NCBI GenBank assembly: GCA_002433675.1 | Contig: DJIP01000147.1 | Span: 1-17,028 of the forward strand | Origin: Halomonas halophila | GTDB lineage: Bacteria; Pseudomonadota; Gammaproteobacteria; Pseudomonadales; Halomonadaceae | DNA: 17,028 nucleotides | Reading direction: 5' to 3' | Shown here: positions 1-7,537 of the stretch, piece after piece | Position numbering within the stretch: the stretch's first letter is position 1 | How the letters are laid out: every line of letters starts with the position of its first letter | The notes under the pieces: model-generated | The model's input: only the letters and a program-made list of their open reading frames with translations | Told to the model about the DNA's origin: nothing | Databases searched by the model: none | Translations under genes and position numbers: made by a program

Positions 1-267
1 GCCCTCGTAGGTGATCTCCTCCATATCATCGCCATCGTTCTGCCCTGCCCCGCGATCCACCGCCCGCTGGATCGTATCTTTGGTCATGTTATTGGACAGG
101 GCCTTGTCGATGGCGGCCCGCAGCCGCGGATTGTCAGCGGGTTCGGGTCCGCCCTGACGAGCGGCCACGCCTAGCTCACGGATCAGCTTGGAGAATATCT
201 TGCCGCGCTTGGCGTCCTGAGCGGCCTTGCGATGCTTGATGTTCGACCACTTGCTATGTCCTGCCAT
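1..267 (-). CDS. yebC: YebC/PmpR-family regulatory protein, N-terminal 89 codons (3' end cut by window)
   Basis: The reverse strand reads ATG at 267-265 and stays open for 89 codons to the window edge. The protein begins [20 protein letters not shown] and continues with the [11 protein letters not shown] and [12 protein letters not shown] blocks that define the start of YebC/TACO1 proteins. The family is about 245 residues, so roughly the first third is visible. Members bind DNA or the ribosome: some are described as transcriptional regulators, others as factors that relieve ribosome stalling at proline stretches. The visible part cannot decide between these. A weak GGGA lies just upstream of the ATG. 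In many gammaproteobacteria yebC follows aspS and precedes ruvCAB; here ubiM lies between them on the other strand, so yebC needs its own promoter. Identification is firm; the role is from family knowledge. Confidence 0.95.
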   Translation of the reverse strand, partial: MAGHSKWSNIKHRKAAQDAKRGKIFSKLIRELGVAARQGGPEPADNPRLRAAIDKALSNNMTKDTIQRAVDRGAGQNDGDDMEEITYEG

Positions 268-440
268 GGTGCATCCCGTTGGTTGCTGGAAGCCGACGTT
301 TCACACCTCGTCGGGCGATATCGGAACACAAGGCCTTGAAGGAGCCTGCCAAAGGCACCTGAACCCGGCGCTGGATCAAATGCGCGCCACAAAGCCCGCC
401 ACCTGATCACCCGATGTGCTAGCGTCGAGCGCTTGATTTA

Positions 441-452
441 TCGCGCATTCTA
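441..452 (-). promoter_or_regulatory. Candidate -10 element for yebC
   Basis: On the minus strand TAGAAT (452-447) is followed directly by GCGCG. This resembles a sigma70-type -10 box with a GC-rich discriminator. No good -35 is seen 16-18 bp upstream. If used, it gives a leader of about 170-180 nt before the yebC ATG. The rest of the 268-484 gap shows nothing that I can support as a gene. This is inference from sequence only. Confidence 0.3.
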
Positions 453-495
453 CCGCGCGTGAAGCTCACCAGCGAATCCAGCTCAGGAGTGACGG

Positions 496-1785
496 ATGAA
501 GGATGTGGCCATCATCGGTGCAGGTCCCGTGGGCCTGTGCCTGGCGCGTGCACTGGCCGGTGTCGGCATGAGCGTGGCGCTGATCGACCGAATCGATCGC
601 CCGCGACTGGCCGAGCCCAGGCCCGATGGGCGCGAAATCGCAATGACCCAGGCGTCCTGCGACCTGCTCGCCGACATTGGCGTGTGGCAGCGGATCCCCC
701 AGGACGAGGTGGCGCCGCTGGCCCATGCCAAGGTGTTCAATGGCCAGTCGTCCTTTGCCATGGGTTTCGATACCGGCGACGATCGACCGCTGGGCTTTAT
801 GGTGCCGAACCATCTGATACGCCGCGCCGCCTTCGAGGAAGCCGAACGCATGGACGGCATCGACTGGCACTTTTCGGCGCTTGAAAGCATCACCAGCGAC
901 CCCGGTGCGGCGCGCCTGGTACTGCAAGATGGGACTCGGCTGTCGGCACGACTGGCAGTGGCCGCAGACAGTCGCTTCTCGGAATCCCGTCGCCAGATGG
1001 GCATCGCTGCACGCATGCGCGACAACGGCCGCAGCATGCTGGTGTGTCGGGTTCGCCACGAACGCGCCCATGATCAGTCCGCCTGGGAGTGGTTCGACCA
1101 TGGCCAGACCCTGGCGCTGTTGCCATTGCACGAACACCTTTCGTCGGCGGTGGTGACCCTGCCCAGCCAGCAGATGTCGGAGCTTACCGCGTTGACACCC
1201 GAGGCACTGTCGCAGGCGTTGACCCATCGCTACGGGCACAGGCTGGGCGCCATGACCCTCGAGGGAGAGACCCACGTCTATCCCCTGGTAAGTGCCTACG
1301 CCGAGCGCTTCGTGGCCGAACGCTTCGCCCTGGTCGGCGACGCCGCCGTGGGCATGCATCCGGTAACGGCGCACGGCTTCAACTTTGGCGCCCAGAGTCA
1401 GCACCGCCTGGCCCGCCGGCTGATCCGCGCCCACCAGCTCGGACAGGACATCGCCGACCCACGGCTGTTGAAAGGCTATGAACGCGAGCATCGGCTGGCC
1501 ACCTGGCCGCTGTATCAGGCGACCCAGGCCATCGTTGGCCTCTACACCGATGACCGAGTGCCGGCCCGAATGGTCCGTCACCTGGGACTGCGCCTGGGTG
1601 AGCGACTGGCACCGGCACGTAAAATGATCGGACAGCACCTGACCGAACCTCATGGAGGCTCGCCTCTCTCGTCACTCTCGACGCTTCCGTTACTCCCGTC
1701 GGTGGCCAAGCAGACCGATCTGGCGTCACTGGCCCGTCGCGCGGCGTCTGCCTTTCCGCCACCGCTGCCCAGACGCCTGGACTGA
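496..1785 (+). CDS. ubiM: UbiH/UbiF/COQ6-family FAD monooxygenase, probably ubiquinone hydroxylase UbiM
   Basis: The product has 429 residues. It starts with a Rossmann FAD motif GAGPVG (residues 8-13), has DGREIAMT near 44-51, an A-DSRFSESRR block at 156-166, and the second FAD motif GDAAVGMHPVTAHGFN at 281-296. These are the marks of the aromatic flavin hydroxylases of ubiquinone synthesis. The GMHPVTAHGFN form is the one I associate with UbiM, whose characterised members hydroxylate one or more positions of the ubiquinone ring. The regiospecificity here cannot be read from sequence. The start is set by AGGAG at 485-489, 6 nt before the ATG. The last 40 or so residues are Ser/Pro/Leu-rich and look like a non-conserved tail. 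The gene stands alone on the plus strand between yebC and aspS and ends at a shared terminator. Family is certain; the UbiM subtype is likely. Confidence 0.85.
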   Translation: MKDVAIIGAGPVGLCLARALAGVGMSVALIDRIDRPRLAEPRPDGREIAMTQASCDLLADIGVWQRIPQDEVAPLAHAKVFNGQSSFAMGFDTGDDRPLGFMVPNHLIRRAAFEEAERMDGIDWHFSALESITSDPGAARLVLQDGTRLSARLAVAADSRFSESRRQMGIAARMRDNGRSMLVCRVRHERAHDQSAWEWFDHGQTLALLPLHEHLSSAVVTLPSQQMSELTALTPEALSQALTHRYGHRLGAMTLEGETHVYPLVSAYAERFVAERFALVGDAAVGMHPVTAHGFNFGAQSQHRLARRLIRAHQLGQDIADPRLLKGYEREHRLATWPLYQATQAIVGLYTDDRVPARMVRHLGLRLGERLAPARKMIGQHLTEPHGGSPLSSLSTLPLLPSVAKQTDLASLARRAASAFPPPLPRRLD

Positions 1786-1797
1786 ACCTCCACCAAC

Positions 1798-1827
1798 GAC
1801 AAACCCCGCCGATTGGCGGGGTTTGTC
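1798..1827. terminator. Bidirectional terminator between ubiM and aspS
   Basis: This is a perfect 13-bp inverted repeat (1798-1810 and 1815-1827) with a GATT loop. The GC-rich core CCCCGCC/GGCGGGG is flanked by AAA on the left and TTT on the right, so the RNA hairpin ends in a short U-rich run in both directions. It starts 12 bp after the ubiM stop and lies 22 bp from the aspS stop, so it serves both convergent genes. Confidence 0.9.
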
Positions 1828-1849
1828 TGTACAGCGCGATAGCCTAGCG

Positions 1850-3628
1850 TTATTCGCCGGCTTCGGGCTTGGCCTTCTGACGCAGGCGGATACTCAGATC
1901 CTTGAGCTGGTCGTTGCTGACCTCGCCAGGGGCGTCGGTCATCAGGCAGGCGGCGCTCTGGGTCTTGGGGAAGGCGATGACCTCGCGGATGGTACGAGCG
2001 CCGGTCATCAGCATGACCAGGCGATCGAGACCGAAGGCCAGACCACCGTGGGGCGGCGCACCGTAGTGCAGCGCGTCCAGCAGGAAGCCGAACTTCTCGC
2101 GGGCTTCTTCTTCACCGATACCCAGGATCTCGAAGACCACGCTCTGCATGGCCTGATCGTGGATACGGATCGAGCCGCCACCCAGCTCGGTACCGTTGAG
2201 CACCATGTCATAGGCACGCGACAGGGCCTCGGCCGGGTTGGCCTTGAGCTCCTCGGGGCTGCACGCCGGCGAGGTGAAGGGGTGATGCAGCGGGCTCAGG
2301 CGCCCGTTGTCGTCGGCCTCGAACATCGGGAAGTCGACCACCCACAGCGGCGCCCACGGCTGGGTGTAGAGATCGAGATCCTCACCCAGCTTGACCCGCA
2401 GAGCCCCCAGCGCCTCGTTGACGATACGCGCCTTGTCGGCGCCAAAGAAGATGATGTCACCGTCTTCAGCACCGACACGATCCAGCAGGGTCTCGATCAC
2501 GCCTTCCATGAACTTGACGATCGGCGACTGCAGACCCTCGATGCCCTTGTCACGCTCGTTGACCTTGATCCAGGCAAGACCCCGCGCGCCGTAGATACCG
2601 ACGAACTTGGTGTACTCGTCGATTTCCTTGCGCGACAGCTTGGCGCCACCGCTGACCTTGAGCGCGGCCACACGGCCGTCATCGGCGTTGGCCGGCCCGG
2701 AGAAGACCTTGAAGTCCACCTCCTTCATCAGGTCATCGACGTCGGTCAGCTCCAGCGGGATGCGCAGGTCCGGCTTGTCGGAGCCGAAACGATGCATCGC
2801 CTCGTGCCAGGTCATGCGCGGGAACTCGCCCAGATCCACATCGAGCACGTCCTTGAACAGGCCCTGCACCATGGACTCGGTGATGCGCATGATGTCGGCC
2901 TCTTCGACGAAGGAGGCCTCGAGGTCGATCTGGGTAAATTCCGGCTGACGGTCGGCGCGCAGGTCCTCGTCACGGAAGCACTTGGCGATCTGGTAGTAGC
3001 GGTCGAAGCCCGCCACCATCAACAGCTGCTTGAACAGCTGAGGCGACTGCGGCAGCGCAAAGAAGCTGCCGGCGTGGGTCCGGCTCGGCACCAGATAGTC
3101 ACGTGCACCTTCCGGGGTCGCCCGGGTCAGCACCGGCGTCTCGATATCGAGGAAGCCTTCGCCTTCGAGGAAGGCCCGCACGCTATGAGAGATGCGAGAG
3201 CGCAGACGCAGCTTCTCGATCATCTCTGGGCGACGCAGGTCGATGTAGCGGTGCTTGAGACGGATCTCTTCACCCACCTTGCCGTGCTCGTCGAGCTGGA
3301 ACGGCGGCGTGGCGGCGGTGTTGAGCACCTCCACTTCCTTGGCCAGTACCTCGATCAGGCCGGTCGGCATGTTCGGGTTCTGGGTGCCCTCGGGACGCAT
3401 GCGCACTCGGCCCTGGATGCGCAGCACGTACTCGCTGCGGGCGCGGTCGGCATTGGCGAAGGCCTCGGCGGTATCGGGGTCGACCACGACCTGAGCGATA
3501 CCGTCACGATCGCGAAGGTCGAGGAAGATCACCCCACCGTGGTCACGGCGGCGGTGTACCCAGCCGCACAGGCTGACCGTCTGGTCCACCAGGGTTTCGT
3601 TGAGCTGGCCGCAATAATGGCTGCGCAT
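1850..3628 (-). CDS. aspS: Aspartyl-tRNA synthetase (bacterial type)
   Basis: The 592-residue class II synthetase charges tRNA with aspartate. Order: N-terminal OB-fold anticodon-binding domain (about 1-105, with [15 protein letters not shown]), flipping-loop region [11 protein letters not shown] (168-178), motif 2 [20 protein letters not shown] (218-237), the bacterial GAD insertion (roughly 290-420), and motif 3 [12 protein letters not shown] (529-540). The length matches the family. I place the start at 3628 (MRSHYCGQL) because bacterial AspRS begins there and AGGAA sits just upstream; an in-frame ATG at 3664 would add 12 non-conserved residues. It lies 45 bp after the fmdB-like gene on the same strand, so the two are probably co-transcribed. 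His30 and Gly81 in the anticodon domain resemble the non-discriminating type (see findings). Confidence 0.98.
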   Translation of the reverse strand: MRSHYCGQLNETLVDQTVSLCGWVHRRRDHGGVIFLDLRDRDGIAQVVVDPDTAEAFANADRARSEYVLRIQGRVRMRPEGTQNPNMPTGLIEVLAKEVEVLNTAATPPFQLDEHGKVGEEIRLKHRYIDLRRPEMIEKLRLRSRISHSVRAFLEGEGFLDIETPVLTRATPEGARDYLVPSRTHAGSFFALPQSPQLFKQLLMVAGFDRYYQIAKCFRDEDLRADRQPEFTQIDLEASFVEEADIMRITESMVQGLFKDVLDVDLGEFPRMTWHEAMHRFGSDKPDLRIPLELTDVDDLMKEVDFKVFSGPANADDGRVAALKVSGGAKLSRKEIDEYTKFVGIYGARGLAWIKVNERDKGIEGLQSPIVKFMEGVIETLLDRVGAEDGDIIFFGADKARIVNEALGALRVKLGEDLDLYTQPWAPLWVVDFPMFEADDNGRLSPLHHPFTSPACSPEELKANPAEALSRAYDMVLNGTELGGGSIRIHDQAMQSVVFEILGIGEEEAREKFGFLLDALHYGAPPHGGLAFGLDRLVMLMTGARTIREVIAFPKTQSAACLMTDAPGEVSNDQLKDLSIRLRQKAKPEAGE

Positions 3629-3673
3629 GTTGGTTCCTGTCATGTTGCGTGAAGGTAAAGGCAATTCGTTGGA

Positions 3674-3946
3674 TCAGGCTGCCGCGCCGTCACCGGAAGC
3701 GGAGCCACCACCGGAGGAGGCACCGCCTCCGCCGCTGTCACCCGCCAGGTTCTTCTTGGTGCCACCGGTCTTGAAGTCGGTCTCGTACCAGCCGCCACCC
3801 GCAAGACGGAAGCCAGCCGCCGAGACCAGGCGGTTCAGTTCGGGAGCTTCGCAGGCCGGGCAGTCGGTCAAGGGAGCGGCGCTCATGCGCTGCAGCTTCT
3901 CCAGCCGATGGCCACAGGCCTTGCACTGATATTCGTAGATGGGCAT
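3674..3946 (-). CDS. FmdB-family zinc-ribbon protein
   Basis: This is a 90-residue protein that begins MPIYEYQCKACGH and has two CxxC pairs (Cys8/Cys11 and Cys29/Cys32), which would bind one zinc ion. This matches the FmdB/CxxC_CXXC_SSSS family of putative regulatory proteins; no precise activity is established. After the ribbon comes GGGWYETDFK, common to the family, and then a disordered Gly/Ser/Ala-rich tail from about residue 68 to the end. GGAG lies about 10 nt before the ATG. The gene immediately precedes aspS on the same strand, a conserved pairing in Pseudomonas and Halomonas-like genomes, and likely shares its promoter. Identification is good, function unknown. Confidence 0.93.
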   Translation of the reverse strand: MPIYEYQCKACGHRLEKLQRMSAAPLTDCPACEAPELNRLVSAAGFRLAGGGWYETDFKTGGTKKNLAGDSGGGGASSGGGSASGDGAAA

Positions 3947-4093
3947 GGTTCTAGGTCTCCGTTCGCATTGTTCCTGCGGGGCGGGAAGCCGGCGTCTGAG
4001 CTGCCTGACACACCCTCGATCACGCCGCTTCCGATCCCGACATGCGATATAGGGCCGGCCAACAGCAATTCCAAGCCCAAATCAAAGGGGCGC

Positions 4094-4099
4094 ATTATA
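4094..4099 (-). promoter_or_regulatory. Candidate -10 element for the fmdB-aspS transcript
   Basis: The minus strand carries a perfect TATAAT (4099-4094) followed by GCGCCCC, about 150 nt upstream of the fmdB ATG in the 239-bp gap shared with hprA. No clear -35 is found at 16-18 bp: a TTGAGG lies only 12 bp upstream. It is placed as a promoter from its consensus -10 and position. No other plausible feature was seen in this gap. Confidence 0.45.
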
Positions 4100-4185
4100 G
4101 CGTGCTGAGCACCTCAAGGCCCAGCCCTGTGCACCGATCTTCGCCACCAGAGTCACCACACCCACCAAACACAACAGGAGAAGCG

Positions 4186-5130
4186 ATGAAAGCTGTATTA
4201 CTGGACGCAGATAGCCTGGGTTCCGACATCGACCTTTCACCGCTGCGCGAGCAGCTCGAGAGCCTCGAGGTTCACCCCACCAGCACCCCCGCTCAGGCGC
4301 GGGAACGGCTGGCCGGCGCCGATATCGCCATCGTCAACAAGGTGGTGCTCGACGCCGACACCCTGAACGCCCTGCCCTCCTTGCGGCATATCTGCGTGTT
4401 GGCCACAGGTACCAACAATATCGACATGGAGGTGGCGAAGGAGCGTGGTATCCGCGTCGACAACGTCAACGCCTACGGGACCGCCAGTGTCGCCCAGCAT
4501 ACCCTGATGCTGATCCTTGCTCTGGCCACTCGCCTGCCCCAGTACCAACGCGACGTGGCCGAGGGCCGCTGGGGAGAGAGCCCGTTCTTCTGCCTGATGG
4601 GCCACCCGACCCTGCAACTCGAAGGCAAGCATCTGGTGCTGGTGGGTCAAGGGGAACTGGGCTCCAAGGTGGCCGCCCTGGCCGAGGCGTTCGGTATGCG
4701 GGTGAGCTTCAGCGCGCGGCCTGGCAACGAGGCCAATGACCGCCGCCCGGCCCTTTCCGAGCTGCTGCCTGAGGCCGACGTGGTCAGCCTGCATTGCCCG
4801 TTGACCGAACACAGTCGCCATCTGCTCAACGCCGACAACCTCAAGACCATCAAGAAAGGTGCCCTGCTGGTAAATTGCGCCAGAGGCGGTGTCATCGATG
4901 AGGAAGCCGCGCTGGCGGCCCTGCGCCAAGGGCAATTGGGCGGCCTTGCCGTCGATGTCCTGCCCGCAGAGCCACCCCGTGATGGCCACGCCTTGATCGA
5001 CGCCGTGAACGAGTCGCCGCGCATGAACCTGCTGGTGACCCCTCACAGCGCCTGGATCACTCCTGAAGCGCGCCAGAATATCGTCAAGCTGACCGTCGAC
5101 AACCTGCGAAATTTCGCTTCTCAGGGCTAA
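4186..5130 (+). CDS. hprA: D-2-hydroxyacid dehydrogenase, hydroxypyruvate/glycerate reductase type
   Basis: The 314-residue protein belongs to the D-isomer 2-hydroxyacid dehydrogenases, which reduce 2-oxoacids such as hydroxypyruvate or glyoxylate with NAD(P)H in the cytoplasm. Visible: TGTNNIDMEVAKERGI (74-89), YGTASVAQHTL (97-107), dinucleotide motif GQGELG (154-159), NCARGGVIDEEAL-like block (230-242) with catalytic Arg233, PAEPP with Glu262, and the catalytic His287 in TPHSAW. The length is usual. The start is fixed by AGGAG 7 nt before the ATG at 4186; the frame is open further upstream but not conserved. The position after the GxGxxG motif that normally holds the NADH-selecting Asp is Ala177, followed by Arg178. 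The gene appears monocistronic, divergent from fmdB. The family is certain; the exact substrate is inferred from the HprA-like TPHSAW and VNAYGTASVAQH segments. Confidence 0.88.
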   Translation: MKAVLLDADSLGSDIDLSPLREQLESLEVHPTSTPAQARERLAGADIAIVNKVVLDADTLNALPSLRHICVLATGTNNIDMEVAKERGIRVDNVNAYGTASVAQHTLMLILALATRLPQYQRDVAEGRWGESPFFCLMGHPTLQLEGKHLVLVGQGELGSKVAALAEAFGMRVSFSARPGNEANDRRPALSELLPEADVVSLHCPLTEHSRHLLNADNLKTIKKGALLVNCARGGVIDEEAALAALRQGQLGGLAVDVLPAEPPRDGHALIDAVNESPRMNLLVTPHSAWITPEARQNIVKLTVDNLRNFASQG

Positions 5131-5140
5131 TACGGTCCAC

Positions 5141-5166
5141 GGCGGGCACAGCAGACCGTGCCCGCC
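5141..5166 (+). terminator. Hairpin 10 bp after hprA, possible terminator
   Basis: A perfect 9-bp GC-rich stem, GGCGGGCAC (5141-5149) with GTGCCCGCC (5158-5166), closes an 8-nt loop. It begins 10 bp after the hprA stop. No T-run follows, so it is not a canonical intrinsic terminator. It overlaps the palindrome at 5162-5179, and the two structures exclude each other. Confidence 0.45.
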
Positions 5167-5179
5167 TGGCGCCAGGCGG
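5162..5179. repeat. 18-bp perfect palindrome downstream of hprA
   Basis: CCGCCTGGCGCCAGGCGG reads identically on both strands. It shares its first five bases with the right arm of the hairpin at 5141-5166. It could be a second-choice RNA fold or a protein-binding site; nothing else in the sequence decides. Confidence 0.6.
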
Positions 5180-5190
5180 TTCTGACGACA

Positions 5191-5220
5191 CCTACCCACG
5201 CCTCCCCACGCCTCCCCACC
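5191..5220 (+). repeat. Three tandem 10-bp repeats
   Basis: Three consecutive decamers CCTACCCACG, CCTCCCCACG and CCTCCCCACC differ from each other at one or two positions. The run is almost free of G on this strand. It lies in the gap between hprA and rbsK, directly after the palindrome. Function unknown. Confidence 0.7.
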
Positions 5221-5480
5221 CTCGCGACCGTTCTTGCGAACCTGCTCGTCGCGTTCAGGCAAGTTAGCCAATGGATACAGAGACATTCGAATGGCCTGTC
5301 CTGTCGCCGCCTGTTTAACGATTTAGGGCAACCATGTCTATTTGCTGTTAGCGACACAAGATAACGGTATAAATACTGACTCGAGGCGGAAGACGCGATG
5401 TCGAAAGCGGCTCCACCCTTGCGTCCGCCCTGCTTCACTCCGATACTTCGCGCTGAGCCCACCCCCTCATCGGACACCCC
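5221..5480 (+). promoter_or_regulatory. Probable upstream control region of the rbsK operon
   Basis: No convincing gene lies in this 260-bp stretch. It is richer in A+T than its surroundings between about 5280 and 5380. It holds a 10-bp palindrome CATTCGAATG (5284-5293), possibly half of an operator, and a TATAAA (5368-5373) with a weak TGTTAG 16 bp upstream that could be a promoter. The resulting leader to the rbsK ATG would be about 100 nt. All of this is inference from sequence and position. Confidence 0.35.
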
Positions 5481-6392
5481 ATGCTGTACAACTACGGGTC
5501 GATCAATCTCGACCATGTCTATCGCGTTCCCCATCTCGTTCGCCCGGGTGAAACCCTGGCAAGTCACGAGCATCGAGTCGGTCTTGGCGGCAAGGGGGCC
5601 AACCAGTCACTGGCGCTGGCCAAGGCAGGTGGCCAGGTGGCGCATTGGGGCAGCCTCAATGCCCAGGATGGCTGGGCACGCCAGCAGCTTGCCGACGCCG
5701 GGGTCGACGTCAATGGTATCGCTGAGGTGGCCGCCCCCTCCGGTCACGCCATCATCCAGGTCGACGACGGCGCAGAGAACGCCATCCTGCTGTTTCCCGG
5801 AGCCAACCATCACCACTCGGCCGACGACCTTTCCAGGCTGATGCAGGGAACCCAGGCCGGCGACTGGCTGTTACTGCAGAACGAATGCAGCGCCCTGGCC
5901 GACGCCATCCGGCTCGGACATGACAAGGGTCTGAACATCGCCTTCAACCCGGCGCCGATGAGCGACGCCGTGCAGGACCTGCCGCTCGATCAGTGCGATC
6001 TCCTGTTCGTCAATCGTGGCGAAGCCGCCTGGCTGGCCGGTGTTGCCGAGGACACTGATGCCGACGCCTTGCTCACCGCCCTCTCCGAGCGTCTGCCCAG
6101 CACCCAACTGGTGCTGACCCTCGGTGCCGAAGGCGCCTGGCATCAGCACGACGGACAACGCCAGTTCCAGGCGGCGAGTCGGGTCGAGGCGGTAGACACC
6201 ACCGCCGCCGGGGACACCTTCATCGGCTACTATCTGGCCGCAATGCAGGAACACAGAACGGTCGCAGATTGCCTGGCGCTTGCCTCTACCGCCGCAGCCC
6301 TGGGCGTCCAGCGCCAGGGCGCCGCCGCCAGCATTCCCTCCCGCGGTGAGGTCGACTCAGCGCTGGCGACCGGCCAGCACGCCATCCGCTGA
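5481..6392 (+). CDS. rbsK: Ribokinase (PfkB-family sugar kinase)
   Basis: The 303-residue kinase would phosphorylate ribose to ribose-5-phosphate with ATP. Its motifs follow ribokinase in order: GSINLDH (6-12) with the sugar-binding Asp11, GGKGANQ (36-42), FPGANHHHS (105-113), NPAP (156-159), the NRGE form of the NxxE motif (178-181), LTLGAEGAW (212-220), and the PfkB signature DTTAAGDTF (239-247) with catalytic base Asp245. The length is usual. No strong ribosome-binding site precedes the ATG; the start is chosen because the GSIN strand must begin within a few residues. The nucleoside hydrolase follows after 28 bp and is clearly in the same operon, which supports ribose released from nucleosides as the substrate. 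Another pentose or a nucleoside cannot be fully excluded. Confidence 0.88.
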   Translation: MLYNYGSINLDHVYRVPHLVRPGETLASHEHRVGLGGKGANQSLALAKAGGQVAHWGSLNAQDGWARQQLADAGVDVNGIAEVAAPSGHAIIQVDDGAENAILLFPGANHHHSADDLSRLMQGTQAGDWLLLQNECSALADAIRLGHDKGLNIAFNPAPMSDAVQDLPLDQCDLLFVNRGEAAWLAGVAEDTDADALLTALSERLPSTQLVLTLGAEGAWHQHDGQRQFQAASRVEAVDTTAAGDTFIGYYLAAMQEHRTVADCLALASTAAALGVQRQGAAASIPSRGEVDSALATGQHAIR

Positions 6393-6420
6393 GGCCTTCA
6401 GGTCAACAACAGGAGTTTCC

Positions 6421-7362
6421 GTGAGCACCCCGATCATCTTCGATACCGACCCGGGCGTCGACGACGCCCAGGCCATCGCCATCGCCCTGCGCCATCCGGA
6501 CATTGAGCTGCTCGGCATGACCACCACCTTCGGCAACGTCGACATCGAGACGGCGACCCACAATGCCCTGCTGCTCGGCGAGATCGCTGGCCAGCCGGTG
6601 CCGGTGGCCCAGGGCTCGGCCTGCCCCATGGTCAAGCCTCGTCATCCGGCGCCCAAGCATATCCATGGCGACAACGGACTAGGCAATATCAGCCTGCCCG
6701 AGGTCAAGGGACAGGCCGATGCTCGCAGCGCCGCCCAGTTCATCGTCGACACCGTGCGCCAACGTCCCGGTGAGGTCAGCCTGGTGGCGGTCGGACCGTT
6801 GGGCAACCTCGCCGCAGCGCTGCAGCTGGACCCCGAGATCACAAGCCTGGTCAAGCAGGTGGTCATCATGGGCGGTTCCATTCGTGAAGGCGGCAACGTT
6901 ACCCCGGTGGCCGAGGCCAACATCTTCAACGACGCCCACGCAGCCCAACGAGTGCTGACCGCCGACTGGCCGCTGACCCTGGTGGGGCTCGACGTGACCC
7001 ATCGCTGCATCCTGACGCCGGACCACATGGCGCGCATCGAGGCCGGCCAGGGCGAGCTCGGCAAGATTCTGGCCGGCAGCTACGACTTCTATCGCGCCTT
7101 CTATCGTGAAGCCCTCGGTATTGACGGTTGCTGTCCCCATGACAGTGTGGCCCTGGCCTGGCTACTGCGCCCGGACCTGTTCGAGACCACCCGGGGCCAC
7201 CTGGGTGTCGTCACCGAAGGGCCGGCCGAGGGTCAGACCATCCTGGCACCGGAAGGCAGAGGCTTTATCGCCGACCGCTGGTCACAGACCCCCGTGGTCG
7301 ACGTCTGCATGAAGGTAGACGGCAAGGCCGTCAGCGACTGGATCGCCGACACCCTGGCCTGA
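6421..7362 (+). CDS. Nucleoside hydrolase (IunH/RihA-type)
   Basis: The 313-residue enzyme hydrolyses ribonucleosides to base and ribose. The calcium-binding DTDPGVDDA is at 8-16, HGDNGLGN at 82-89, GPLGNLA at 125-131, the EANIFNDAHAA substrate/metal block at 165-175, and the late HDSVAL with His240 and Asp241. All key acidic residues are present and the length fits the family. The start is a GTG at 6421, 5 nt after AGGAG (6411-6415); the frame stays open upstream inside rbsK but is not conserved. Substrate range (purine, pyrimidine, or nicotinamide riboside) cannot be read from the sequence. With rbsK it forms a two-step salvage route to ribose-5-phosphate. The gene is followed by a large inverted repeat that ends the operon. 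Confidence 0.93.
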   Translation: MSTPIIFDTDPGVDDAQAIAIALRHPDIELLGMTTTFGNVDIETATHNALLLGEIAGQPVPVAQGSACPMVKPRHPAPKHIHGDNGLGNISLPEVKGQADARSAAQFIVDTVRQRPGEVSLVAVGPLGNLAAALQLDPEITSLVKQVVIMGGSIREGGNVTPVAEANIFNDAHAAQRVLTADWPLTLVGLDVTHRCILTPDHMARIEAGQGELGKILAGSYDFYRAFYREALGIDGCCPHDSVALAWLLRPDLFETTRGHLGVVTEGPAEGQTILAPEGRGFIADRWSQTPVVDVCMKVDGKAVSDWIADTLA

Positions 7363-7426
7363 ACCGCACTAGGCTGGGCCGCACCGGACTGAAGCACCAG
7401 GACGAGCACCACTCACGCCAACATAA

Positions 7427-7470
7427 AGCCCCGGGCGCTCACGACAACGTTGTCGTGGGCGCCCGGGGCT
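7427..7470. terminator. Large inverted repeat, bidirectional terminator between nucleoside hydrolase and YihY fusion
   Basis: Arms 7427-7448 and 7449-7470 are complementary over 22 bp with a single T-G wobble and no spacer, so the DNA is an almost perfect 44-bp palindrome centred on AACGTT. The base of the stem is AGCCCCGGGCGC. On the plus strand it is followed by CCTTTCCCTC, on the minus strand by TTTATGTT. It stands 64 bp after the nucleoside hydrolase stop and 67 bp from the YihY stop, between convergent genes. The hairpin itself is clear; terminator activity is inferred. Confidence 0.8.
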
Positions 7471-7537
7471 CCTTTCCCTCTGAATCTTTCCCGTCAAGGC
7501 GCCGGGGACGAGGCCACGGGCGCCTGATGCCCAGGCC

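Noticed and set aside
183..410. 75-codon minus-strand frame upstream of yebC
   Set aside because: It overlaps yebC in a different frame and shows no coding features.
466..1653. 395-codon minus-strand open frame across ubiM
   Set aside because: Antisense of ubiM, with no recognisable motif or ribosome-binding site; the plus strand has both FAD motifs and AGGAG.
1652..3652. 666-codon open frame on the plus strand across aspS
   Set aside because: It is the antisense of aspS, starts inside ubiM, and its composition mirrors GC-rich codon bias. AspRS on the minus strand has all class II motifs.
3629..3664. Upstream ATG for aspS at 3664
   Set aside because: It would add 12 residues not seen in the family; MRSHYCGQL at 3628 is the conserved start with AGGAA upstream.
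5127..5573. 148-codon minus-strand frame and short plus-strand frames (5158-5364, 5342-5551) in the hprA-rbsK gap
   Set aside because: No ribosome-binding site, no recognisable family and overlap with rbsK or hprA ends; the sequence looks like a control region.
6280..6420. Upstream start of the nucleoside hydrolase inside rbsK
   Set aside because: The added residues are the rbsK sequence in another frame; GTG at 6421 with AGGAG gives the conserved N-terminus.
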